Assembly: GCF_000400505.1 (NCBI RefSeq)
Contig: NZ_CM001857.1
Coordinates: 3,530,390 to 3,594,389 of the forward strand
DNA: 64,000 bases
From: Musicola paradisiaca NCPPB 2511
Lineage (GTDB): Bacteria; Pseudomonadota; Gammaproteobacteria; Enterobacterales; Enterobacteriaceae
Direction of reading: 5' to 3'
Shown here: one piece after another, positions 8,497 through 16,818 of the stretch
Layout: each line of letters begins with the position of its first letter
Position numbering within the stretch: the stretch's first letter is position 1
The notes under the pieces: generated by a model
What the model saw: the letters and a program-made list of their open reading frames with translations, nothing else
Databases searched by the model: none
What the model was told of the DNA's origin: nothing
Made by a program: the position numbers and the translations under genes

Positions 8497-10097
8497 AACA
8501 GCTCCATTTCGTCTCGGCCATAGAGGAGCCGGGAATCTATTCCCTGACTATGGCAGGCGGCCACAAATTGCTCCGATTCCAGGATCGGCGCTGAGTCAGC
8601 TTCATAGAAAATACTGGAAATAAAGGTTAACCAAGGCTCCGCGCCCATGGCATAAATATACGCGCCCTGCGCGGAGAAATGCTTGACGATATTGAACGCC
8701 CGCTCAAAATTACTGCCGTTTAAACGACGCGATTGATTGATTTTATAGGCGAGAGGTTTGGTGTAGAGAGGGCCATATACCCAAGAGAGGGGCGCTCCCG
8801 CACACTCCATGCCAATAAACAGATGGTCAATATTGCCCACGACTTGCCGTATCTTGCCATACAGGTGATCGTCCAGATTGTTGGAGTCGGCGGCAAACAG
8901 AAAACGCTTATCGTTCAGTTGCACGCAGTACGCGAGTTTACTCCTGATATCCAGATCGCCATGTTCTCCCAAGAACGGTAGCCCGGTAATGTTACCGTCT
9001 TCAATATCGAGGGATTGCAACTCCGCCAATTCAACAACACGATCGAACCCAATGGCATTCAAGGTCAACCGCAATGAAGGGTCCTGTAGATCGCCGCCGG
9101 AACATCTGGGCACCACGATCGTTCCTATCTTGTGTCGAAGCTGCAGTAGCGTCTCGAACATGACATGATCCTGATGATTATGGGTAATGACCACATAATC
9201 TATTTTTTCCGGCAGATCATCGAAAGTATAGCGATTATCGTCCCCCGCCAAGGGATAGCAAACGATAGGATCGGTCATCACCGTAACGTTCCGGGTCTGC
9301 ACTAACACGGTGGCATGACCAAAGTAGCGCACCCGAACACCGTCCCCGTGATATTCACGGTCTTTTTTTGCTTCCGGTGGGCGTGTGGTAAAAAAACGGC
9401 TAAATAGCGCTAATTGCGTCGGCGATACCTCTCCAAGCGCCCGACACAACCATTGTTCCAACTGTGCCTGCGTTGTGCCACGCCAACGCATTGCAAAGAG
9501 CTCGTCCCACGCGGCGTTACGAAATGGCATAGCAATATGAAGCGCAGTATCGCTGGCAAAGCGAGGACTGCTTAATACGAAAGCTCGCCCATCAACAGAG
9601 GACTCTGACAGAGAAATACTCTGCAACGTTTCATCGTAAAATTCGCTGCGATAAAAGAGTGGCTCTATAAAGCGGATTTTTGGGGTATGGTTGAGGTCAT
9701 ACACAATTTCAATATACCCTTTCAGGCAAGGGTCAATGTGATCATAAAAGGAATCGAGCGATCCCCCGTTAGCCTCTTGCTGCAATAATATTTCCAGCTT
9801 TTTAATCGCCTGCACAAGCTCACGGTGTTTACCAAGCCTGATTTTGGTTTGCTCGATAAGCGCCTGTACGGCAGCCACTTCCCCGGTATTTTCTAAAAAG
9901 GCACCACCACGCAGGGCCGATTTTTTCGCCGCCATCGCGTGCAGATCCGGCGCTTCAACATAGGATTCCAAAATACGCAGATGATGTTCATTGAGAAACG
10001 CTGCGGTGACGGGTTGAATCAAGAATGTCCAGGCATACCATTGATTCCAAAGAGGCTCAGCAATAACATTACTTTTAAGATAAAGTTTATCATTCAT
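8493..10097 (-). CDS. CmlA-type nonheme diiron beta-hydroxylase of carrier-bound amino acids
   Basis: A 534-residue protein with an N-terminal helical/alpha-beta domain and a C-terminal metallo-beta-lactamase fold. Metal-site residues are H306, H308, D310 and H311 in THNHQDH, E378 in GEHGDL and D404 in FAADSNN. As I recall it, CmlA of chloramphenicol biosynthesis (532 aa) uses H305, H307, D309, H310, E377 and D403, so the spacing agrees with a constant offset of one. CmlA hydroxylates the beta carbon of an aromatic amino acid held on an NRPS carrier domain. The likely substrate is an aminoacyl-T in this operon, perhaps the Tyr-like one. The ATG at 10097 is chosen because it gives a CmlA-sized protein; a TTG at 10139 is less likely. 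It is read after the 1570-aa NRPS and overlaps the next gene by 4 bases. Confidence 0.88.
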   Translation of the reverse strand: MNDKLYLKSNVIAEPLWNQWYAWTFLIQPVTAAFLNEHHLRILESYVEAPDLHAMAAKKSALRGGAFLENTGEVAAVQALIEQTKIRLGKHRELVQAIKKLEILLQQEANGGSLDSFYDHIDPCLKGYIEIVYDLNHTPKIRFIEPLFYRSEFYDETLQSISLSESSVDGRAFVLSSPRFASDTALHIAMPFRNAAWDELFAMRWRGTTQAQLEQWLCRALGEVSPTQLALFSRFFTTRPPEAKKDREYHGDGVRVRYFGHATVLVQTRNVTVMTDPIVCYPLAGDDNRYTFDDLPEKIDYVVITHNHQDHVMFETLLQLRHKIGTIVVPRCSGGDLQDPSLRLTLNAIGFDRVVELAELQSLDIEDGNITGLPFLGEHGDLDIRSKLAYCVQLNDKRFLFAADSNNLDDHLYGKIRQVVGNIDHLFIGMECAGAPLSWVYGPLYTKPLAYKINQSRRLNGSNFERAFNIVKHFSAQGAYIYAMGAEPWLTFISSIFYEADSAPILESEQFVAACHSQGIDSRLLYGRDEMELL

Positions 10098-10164
10098 CAA
10101 AATGAATCCATCCTTTTTGTCTATGGACGTGCTACCCAAACGCCGTAAAAACCTCGATTAAACA

Positions 10165-13100
10165 TCAGCCCTGTTTTAGCCACGGCGTCAACAGGGTGTG
10201 GATGCGTCGTTCCCTTTTATCCGCCAACCCCGCCAGGATGCTTTTCAACCGTTCTGCGATCATGATGACCGTCTGCTCTGTCATCAGCGACGTCGCATAG
10301 GTAAAACCGCCGTACATATGATCGCCGGAATCAACCAGATCCAGCGAGAGATCCAGTTTGGCTGGGTTGTAGAGCGCTCTTTTCTTCCTGCTGGTTTCAA
10401 AATCGATAGGCAACCATTGCTGCCATTTTTTCGACTCGACCGCATCAATCACGCTGAACGTGACCTGATACACCGGATGAATTGATGGGTCGGGTCTGCC
10501 GGCGATCATCTCCGCCACTTTGCCAAACGGAAGCTGTTGGTGTGATTTGGCGTGGGTTATCAATTGATGCACCCCGGCAATATAATCAGAGAGCGTCATC
10601 TCAGGCTGGATTCTGCTGCGTAGCGCTAACGTGTTGGCGAATAAGCCCACGACCTCCCGTACCTGTGGAAGATCGCGGTTATCAGAAGGGGTTCCGATGA
10701 CAATATCGTTCTGCTCGCAGATTGACGACAACGTCAGGAAAAAAGCACTCAACAGAACAGCATACAGCGTGGTGCTCTCTTCTCGAGCTACCGTTTTCAA
10801 TATCTGGTATTTTTCATATGAAAAATCAACATTATAAATCTTTCCATCATGTACCAAAAACGCCGGACGTGGATAATCTAGCGGCAACGACAACGGCGAA
10901 ATCCCCGCCAACTGAGTACGCCAAAAAGTGTTAAACGATTCAAGCCCGTTGTCTGCCAGCAGGTTTCTTTCCCAGCGGGCATAATCGCCATAACTGATCA
11001 CGGGGTCGGCCATCGTCACCGCGTTGCGCTGAATCAGCGCCTGATAGATCTGCGCCAGTTCGAACATAAACACGCGCTCCGACCAACCGTCAAAAGCGAT
11101 ATGGTGGAACAGCAACAATAAATAGTTTGTGTTGCCCACCGACCAGGTACGCACCCGTAGGCCCGGTTCTCGACCTAAATCAAACGGGGCAGCAATACAG
11201 GCTTCAACCGCGCTATGCAATGCGTCTTCCCCGTCTACCGCTTGGTGCAAAACCTCGATATCTCCGTCAAGCCGAACCTGCTCATACTCATTGTTATCCC
11301 CGAACAAATAGACCGATTTGAGCACCGGATGACGCTCGGCTGTGCGATTAATGGCTTCGATTAATGCGGGAATATCGGCATCGTTATCCAACGGGGAAAA
11401 GTAATGAATATGATAGGCACTGCCACCTTTGCCGAGCTCTTCGGTAAACAACATCTGCTCTTGCGCCAGTGAAAGCGGGTGACGCTGCTGTTCCACATGA
11501 GGAATGGTGATGACATCCTGTTTTTCCGCGATGAATGCGGAGATATTCGCAATGGTTTTATGTTCAAAAATGAGCGAAAGCGGCACATCCACCTTAAGCG
11601 TCTGCCGACAGATCATATCGATCTTAATAGCCGCCAATGAATGGCCGCCGATAGCGAAAAAATCATCGTAAATGCCAACGTTCGGTACGCCAAGAACGTG
11701 CTCCCATATGCGACAAAGCTCTCGTTCACGTTCGTTGCGCAAGGGGGTAGTCTCAGCAACCTCGGTGTGAACGGCAACCTCTGGAAGTCTGGATCTGTCC
11801 ACTTTGCCGTTAACCGTCAACGGCAGCGAGGCCAGCTTACAGTACGCGGAGGGAACCATATAGTCAGGGAGTTGCTTAGCCAGCCAATGGCGCAGGGTCT
11901 TAGGATCATCGGCGCCCTCACCAATAATATAGGCGACCAGACAGGGGTTATCGTTGCGATTTTGCACCACAACCAATGCCTGCTTGATATCACTGCGCTG
12001 ACACAGCAAGGCTTCGATCTCTGCCAGTTCAATACGGTATCCCCGTAGCTTGACTTGGCTGTCGTTGCGGCCTAAAAATTCCAGGTTGCCGTCACTTCGC
12101 CAACGGGCAATATCACCGGTATGGTAAAGCCGCTCATACTCAGACGCCGCGGCTGGCGATGCTCTGTGGATAAAACGTCGATGGTTTTCTTCGTCCCGGT
12201 TCAAATAGCCTACGGCCACCCCCGCTCCGCCGATACACAACTGACCGGCCACCCCCTGAGGAGTCAGGTTACCCTCCTCATCGAGAATATAGATTCTCGC
12301 ATGCGGTAAAGGATGCCCAATCACCGCGCCTTTTAATTCTCCAACCGGTTCATTGATCAAGTTCGCCGTCGAGAGAATCGTTCCCTCTGTCGGCCCATAG
12401 AGCTCCACAATCTGCTGTGTGGCAAACGTCGTTTTTAATCGTTGTAGGATCTGGTTTGAAACACTATCCCCGCCAACGAACAGTTGACGCAGTTTTACTG
12501 GCTGTAGCCGTTTAAGATCACACTCATCAAGAATGGCATTCATCAATGCTGGTACGGCATGCAGACTTGTCCAGTGATCGATATCGCTGACCAGCCGTGG
12601 AATATCCGTCACCTCATGGTGGCGGTAGAGCATCACCTGCCCTCCTCGCATCAACGGCATCACGACTTCAAACAGAGAGATATCGAAAGCGGCGGAAGCA
12701 ATAGCGGGCATCACCGTGTCCGGCGCGATATCAAAAAGGTCAGCAACGCCATCAAGGACACTGACGGCATTGGCGTGACTAATGAGAACGCCTTTGGGTC
12801 GCCCCGTCGTACCGGAGGTGTAGAGCAAATAAGCTATCGCTGCGTTATCCCACGGCGCCTGAGGTGCCTCTTGCCGAGCGACGCCTCGCTCGCGCAGAAG
12901 CGCCTCGAGCGACATCTTTGCCAAAGAGGTCGCCTGAACCTCTGCGGCTGGCGCCCCCGCTTGATCAAAGAGCAGCAGGCTGGCGGCAGCATCGTTGAGC
13001 ATATAGTCGACGCGTGCCGACGGCGTATTGGGCGCGATGGGGAGATACACTGCGCCGCATTGCCAGATGGCGAACATACTGGCGACCCACTCAAAGGATT

Positions 13101-14877
13101 TCTCCGCACACACCCCCACCACATTCCCTGGTTTTATCCCCTGATAGCGCAGGACAAAAGCAGCGTTTTCAACCCATTGCCCCAGTTCACCGTAGCTGAT
13201 CGATGCCTGATCACACATTAGCGCGATCGCCTGCGGGCGCAGTACGACCTGTTGGCGAAGAAAATCAATCAGTGTTTTATCGTCCACGCGCCGAACGTCG
13301 GACTGCGCGTTGCCCCAGGTCAATAAACGCGTTTTCTCATGCTCACCGAGCAGAGATAAACCAAACAGTTCCGCCGTCGGCGTCGCTGTCACCTGGCAGA
13401 ACAGGGTAGCAAAATGTTCCGCCATCCCTGCAATCGTAGCGGTGGAAAAGAGATCGGTATTGTATTCCCACGTCAAACGTAATCCGTCTGCGCTGGGGGC
13501 GAAATCCAACACCAGATCGTATTTAACGCTGTCGCGGGTGACGGGCAGGGTTTGAATATTAACGCCATTGAGTTGCGCGCCCCGGTGTGTGTTGCTTTGC
13601 AGCGAAATCACTATCTGAAAAATCGGACTATAGCTAAGGCTACGCTCCGTTTGTACGGCATCCACCACGTAACCAAAGGGCTGGGCGTGGGCAAACGCAT
13701 CGGAGATGCAGGTCTTGCTGCGGGCGAGTAACTGTTCGAAAGTTGGGTTGCTGGACAGATCGATGCGCAACACCATCATATTAACGAAAAATCCAATCAG
13801 CGCCTCCAGTTCAAGGCGCTCTCGGTTGGCAATCGGCGTTCCCATCACAATGTCTTTTTCGCCGCTGTAGCGCGCGAGTAGCACAGCAAACACCGCATGC
13901 AGCCCCATAAACAGGGTTGCGTCGTGCTGGCGGCACAGCACTTCGAAGAGAGCAACCTGCTCCGGCGCAATCAGCGTATCACGCGCTGCGCCGTGAAATC
14001 GTTGCTTCGCCGGACGGGAAAAATCGAGCGGCACGTTATGAACGGGCGGAATGCCTGCCAGTTGCGCTTTCCAATAATGCTGCTTTTTCTGATCGGTGTT
14101 CTCATTAGCCACATAGCGCTGCCAGCGGGCGTAATCGGTGTAAAGCAGGGGCAACGGCGGTAGTGCAGCCTCCCGACGTTGAGCGTAGGCGTTATAAAGC
14201 GTGCCAAACTCATCGATTAATAGATTCATCGACCAACCATCAGAAACGATATGATGCATGGTGAAAACCAGCACATACTCGATCTCGCTGCGCTTAAGCA
14301 GGTTAACGCGTAGCATCATATCCCGTTCCAGATCGAAAGGTCGGGCGCTTTCCTGCTGGATAAGCTGCTGCTCTGCCTTGGCGGCCTGCGGATCGCCGCT
14401 TAAATCCTGCTGCTGCAGTAATAAGGGCGTATTCTCACGCACCACTTGCATAACCCCAAGATCGGCGTCCTGCAAAATGATCGTCCGCAATACAGGTTGA
14501 CGCGCCACCAGCGCCTCAAGCGCTTGTTCAATGGCGGAAATATCTACTCTGCCTTCCAGCCGACACGCGCCCGTAATATTGTATTGTCCGATCTGTTCTT
14601 CAGCCCCCAGCCGTTCATTTAGCCACAGCCGTTCTTGGGAAAACGAGAGTGGTGCTATCTCAAAATCCCCCCGCTCAGGAAATTGGCGGTCAGTGTGGTT
14701 TACGCTTTGCCAGATCCCTTTATAGAAGTCCAACAATTCCACTTTATGTTGTTTAAGTAACGCCAGAGACGTGCTTTTCGGCTCTCCGCTGAGCGACTTA
14801 TAGATCAGATCCCCCTTTGAGATAGTCAGATAGATCCCTTGTTCCATCAATGACAACACCAGTTGGCTCATCTTCAT
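10165..14877 (-). CDS. NRPS, TubC dock-C-A-T-C (1570 aa)
   Basis: Domain order: a TubC-type docking segment (1-55), C (HHIVSDGWS near 208), A (TSGTTGRPKG near 687), T (IGGHSL near 1076) and a terminal C (HHIAFDGWS near 1256). The code read by eye is D-I-F-H-F-G-L-I-L-K, close to the 4-hydroxyphenylglycine code DIFHLGLLCK of glycopeptide synthetases. That fits the HpgT-like aminotransferase immediately upstream and the HPPD-like gene before it. There is no TE. The terminal C has no A or T of its own in this protein and may accept an amino acid from the free A-T protein at 31512. The start overlaps the aminotransferase stop (ATGA). The N-terminal dock probably receives the C-terminus of the 4483-aa NRPS. 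Confidence 0.93.
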   Translation of the reverse strand: MKMSQLVLSLMEQGIYLTISKGDLIYKSLSGEPKSTSLALLKQHKVELLDFYKGIWQSVNHTDRQFPERGDFEIAPLSFSQERLWLNERLGAEEQIGQYNITGACRLEGRVDISAIEQALEALVARQPVLRTIILQDADLGVMQVVRENTPLLLQQQDLSGDPQAAKAEQQLIQQESARPFDLERDMMLRVNLLKRSEIEYVLVFTMHHIVSDGWSMNLLIDEFGTLYNAYAQRREAALPPLPLLYTDYARWQRYVANENTDQKKQHYWKAQLAGIPPVHNVPLDFSRPAKQRFHGAARDTLIAPEQVALFEVLCRQHDATLFMGLHAVFAVLLARYSGEKDIVMGTPIANRERLELEALIGFFVNMMVLRIDLSSNPTFEQLLARSKTCISDAFAHAQPFGYVVDAVQTERSLSYSPIFQIVISLQSNTHRGAQLNGVNIQTLPVTRDSVKYDLVLDFAPSADGLRLTWEYNTDLFSTATIAGMAEHFATLFCQVTATPTAELFGLSLLGEHEKTRLLTWGNAQSDVRRVDDKTLIDFLRQQVVLRPQAIALMCDQASISYGELGQWVENAAFVLRYQGIKPGNVVGVCAEKSFEWVASMFAIWQCGAVYLPIAPNTPSARVDYMLNDAAASLLLFDQAGAPAAEVQATSLAKMSLEALLRERGVARQEAPQAPWDNAAIAYLLYTSGTTGRPKGVLISHANAVSVLDGVADLFDIAPDTVMPAIASAAFDISLFEVVMPLMRGGQVMLYRHHEVTDIPRLVSDIDHWTSLHAVPALMNAILDECDLKRLQPVKLRQLFVGGDSVSNQILQRLKTTFATQQIVELYGPTEGTILSTANLINEPVGELKGAVIGHPLPHARIYILDEEGNLTPQGVAGQLCIGGAGVAVGYLNRDEENHRRFIHRASPAAASEYERLYHTGDIARWRSDGNLEFLGRNDSQVKLRGYRIELAEIEALLCQRSDIKQALVVVQNRNDNPCLVAYIIGEGADDPKTLRHWLAKQLPDYMVPSAYCKLASLPLTVNGKVDRSRLPEVAVHTEVAETTPLRNERERELCRIWEHVLGVPNVGIYDDFFAIGGHSLAAIKIDMICRQTLKVDVPLSLIFEHKTIANISAFIAEKQDVITIPHVEQQRHPLSLAQEQMLFTEELGKGGSAYHIHYFSPLDNDADIPALIEAINRTAERHPVLKSVYLFGDNNEYEQVRLDGDIEVLHQAVDGEDALHSAVEACIAAPFDLGREPGLRVRTWSVGNTNYLLLLFHHIAFDGWSERVFMFELAQIYQALIQRNAVTMADPVISYGDYARWERNLLADNGLESFNTFWRTQLAGISPLSLPLDYPRPAFLVHDGKIYNVDFSYEKYQILKTVAREESTTLYAVLLSAFFLTLSSICEQNDIVIGTPSDNRDLPQVREVVGLFANTLALRSRIQPEMTLSDYIAGVHQLITHAKSHQQLPFGKVAEMIAGRPDPSIHPVYQVTFSVIDAVESKKWQQWLPIDFETSRKKRALYNPAKLDLSLDLVDSGDHMYGGFTYATSLMTEQTVIMIAERLKSILAGLADKRERRIHTLLTPWLKQG

Positions 14878-16223
14878 TCTTTTGCCCTCGCGAAAGATGC
14901 ATCCTCGTTATCGCGGTGAAACGGGGTCTGTTGCGCTGTATTGATCAGTTCCTTGATAAACCGGGATAGCCGATGAACCCCGGCGTCAATTTGCTCCAGC
15001 TCAACGTAACTAAAGGAGAGCCTCAGCACGTTATCGTAGCGATTCGAATTAGAAAACATCGCCGTCGGCACGACAATCACGCCAAATTCCTCTGCGCAGC
15101 GCTCAATATCCTGTCGCGTAATCTCGCACGGCACGGTCAGATTGAGAAAGAACCCGCCCTGCGGAACATTCCATGAAAGGCCGGTGTTACTGTCGGAAAA
15201 GCAGTTCGTCAGGCCTTCCACTAACCGATCGCGTTTCTCACGATAATGGTTTCTGACCTCCAGCATGACGCTTTTTAGCGAACAGCCGTTTTCCAACAGG
15301 AAGCCCCCCACAATCGCCTGGGCAATTTGGCCGGTATTGACGGAAATAAAGCTTTTTACACGCGTCATCTCATCAATGAGTGGATGCGAACCGTCGCCCT
15401 GCCTGACTCGGGTTCGGCAAGCCAGGTAACCGATGCGAACGCCTGGACACAGCGTTTTGGCGAATGTACCGATATGGATCACCACAGCCTCGCGATCTAG
15501 CGCAAAGAGCGTCGGGAGCTGAAGATCGGCATAATCAAACAACCGATAAGGGCTGTCTTCCAACACCAGCAGCCCTTGGGCACAGCAAAATGTCAGCAGC
15601 GCCTGTCTGCGCGCCAGCGATAACGTCGTGCCACAGGGATTGGAGAAATCAGGGATGGTGTAGACGGCGCGGGCACGTTTTCCGTCCGCAGCGATGCGGG
15701 CTACCTGATATTCGAGGGCTGAGATAAGTGGCCCTTCGCTATCGCACTCCACATACGCCACATCAATGCCTTTTATTCTCGCCGCACCGGTGATACCGAT
15801 ATACGCCGGGTCGGTGACCAGCAGTACATCATGTCCAGGGGAGAACAGCGTATCCAAGCAGATAACCATACCTTCCTGCGCACCATTGGTTATCAGTATC
15901 TCCTCTGGTGCTAGCGTAATAGCTTCATCTTCAAGCAGTTGTTTGGCAATCAACGCATTGATTATCCCTCGCGTGTCGCCATATTGGCCGAGCAACGCGG
16001 CAACCTGCGGCAAGCTTTGATGGCGTGCATCAGCCAGATAGTGAGAAAATAACGCAATATAGTGCGACCATTTTTCGGGTTGCGCATTGATCTTCGAGGG
16101 GCGACCAGAGGCAAACGAAATTGCATTGGGGTAGCGTTCTATGACTTCATTAAGAAAACGCATTGCATTCAAATCCGCGTGATCCTGATATGCCAGTTGG
16201 CTCGATTCCACTGTCAGTGGCAT
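14874..16223 (-). CDS. HpgT/MocR-type PLP-dependent aminotransferase
   Basis: A 449-residue fold-type I aminotransferase. The PLP lysine is in GTFAKTLCPGVRIGY, the substrate-carboxylate Arg is in the late VLRLSFSY region, and IPDFSNPCG is the cofactor-side motif. The opening FLNEVIERYPNAISFASGRP resembles hydroxyphenylglycine and dihydroxyphenylglycine transaminases (HpgT). Those convert arylglyoxylates to arylglycines for NRPS use. The start at 16223 is set by GGAGG 8 bases upstream; the TTG at 16238 lies within that site's neighbourhood and is unlikely. It follows the VOC gene by 15 bases and overlaps the NRPS whose A domain has an Hpg-like code. A general 2-aminoadipate-type specificity cannot be excluded. 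Confidence 0.85.
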   Translation of the reverse strand: MPLTVESSQLAYQDHADLNAMRFLNEVIERYPNAISFASGRPSKINAQPEKWSHYIALFSHYLADARHQSLPQVAALLGQYGDTRGIINALIAKQLLEDEAITLAPEEILITNGAQEGMVICLDTLFSPGHDVLLVTDPAYIGITGAARIKGIDVAYVECDSEGPLISALEYQVARIAADGKRARAVYTIPDFSNPCGTTLSLARRQALLTFCCAQGLLVLEDSPYRLFDYADLQLPTLFALDREAVVIHIGTFAKTLCPGVRIGYLACRTRVRQGDGSHPLIDEMTRVKSFISVNTGQIAQAIVGGFLLENGCSLKSVMLEVRNHYREKRDRLVEGLTNCFSDSNTGLSWNVPQGGFFLNLTVPCEITRQDIERCAEEFGVIVVPTAMFSNSNRYDNVLRLSFSYVELEQIDAGVHRLSRFIKELINTAQQTPFHRDNEDASFARAKE

Positions 16224-16238
16224 AAATAACCTCCGCAA

Positions 16239-16746
16239 TCAAATTTGCTGTGACGCTTCCAACTGTCGAAACAGCCCCTCGATATTGCCCCCTTCAAACC
16301 CCTCGCGATGGCGTTCTATAAACTCAAACATCATTCCCGATTCAGCATCGCGCTTGGTGAAAATCTGCTTTAAATTTTGGCCAAGGATAACCTGGGTGGA
16401 AAATTCAATACCTTTTTGCCGCCAACTCGGTTGCGATCTCTTCCAGATCGTCCACCTCAAAGGCGACATGCTGGACACCCAGCCCATATTTTTCGACATA
16501 CAGGCTGACCTGCGACTGTGGGTCTGTCCCCTGTAACAGCACCAGCGTATAACCGTTTCCTTGTAATACGGCCGACTCCATCGCGGTGGTTACGCCCTTC
16601 GTTATCCTGCGCTCGACAAACGTAAAGCCCAGTACATCCAGGTACAGACTCAAAGCCTTATCCAATGACGTCACTGCGATAGCCAAGTGGTCAATCCGTT
16701 TGTATTTCTTTGCTATTCCCATCACGGGATTAAGATTTTCAGTCAT
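16239..16746 (-). pseudogene. single-domain VOC dioxygenase, HPPD/4-hydroxymandelate-synthase-like, frameshifted
   Basis: The first frame starts at ATG 16746 and reads a VOC half (KRIDHLAIAV, GVQHVAFEVDD) as far as ELAAKRY-stop. The rest (KGIEFSTQ, MMFEFIER, GGNIEGLF) is in another frame to 16239. Removing one A from the A5 run at 16413-16417 joins them into a 169-residue protein. DHLAI, QHVAF and FEFIER supply an HPPD-like His-His-Glu metal triad. The GGNIEGLFRQLE ending matches HPPD/HmaS C-termini. HPPD and HmaS are about 350 residues, so this is half length even when repaired. HmaS makes 4-hydroxymandelate, the first step to hydroxyphenylglycine, and the next genes are an HpgT-like aminotransferase and an Hpg-coded NRPS. 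The shift may be real inactivation, a homopolymer read error or +1 slippage before the rare codon AGG. Confidence 0.75.
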
Positions 16747-16818
16747 CGTCTCTTCACCTGTAAGTCAACATTATTCCCGGGTCTGCCGCCCATCCAACAA
16801 GAAGCAGCCAAGGTTTCG

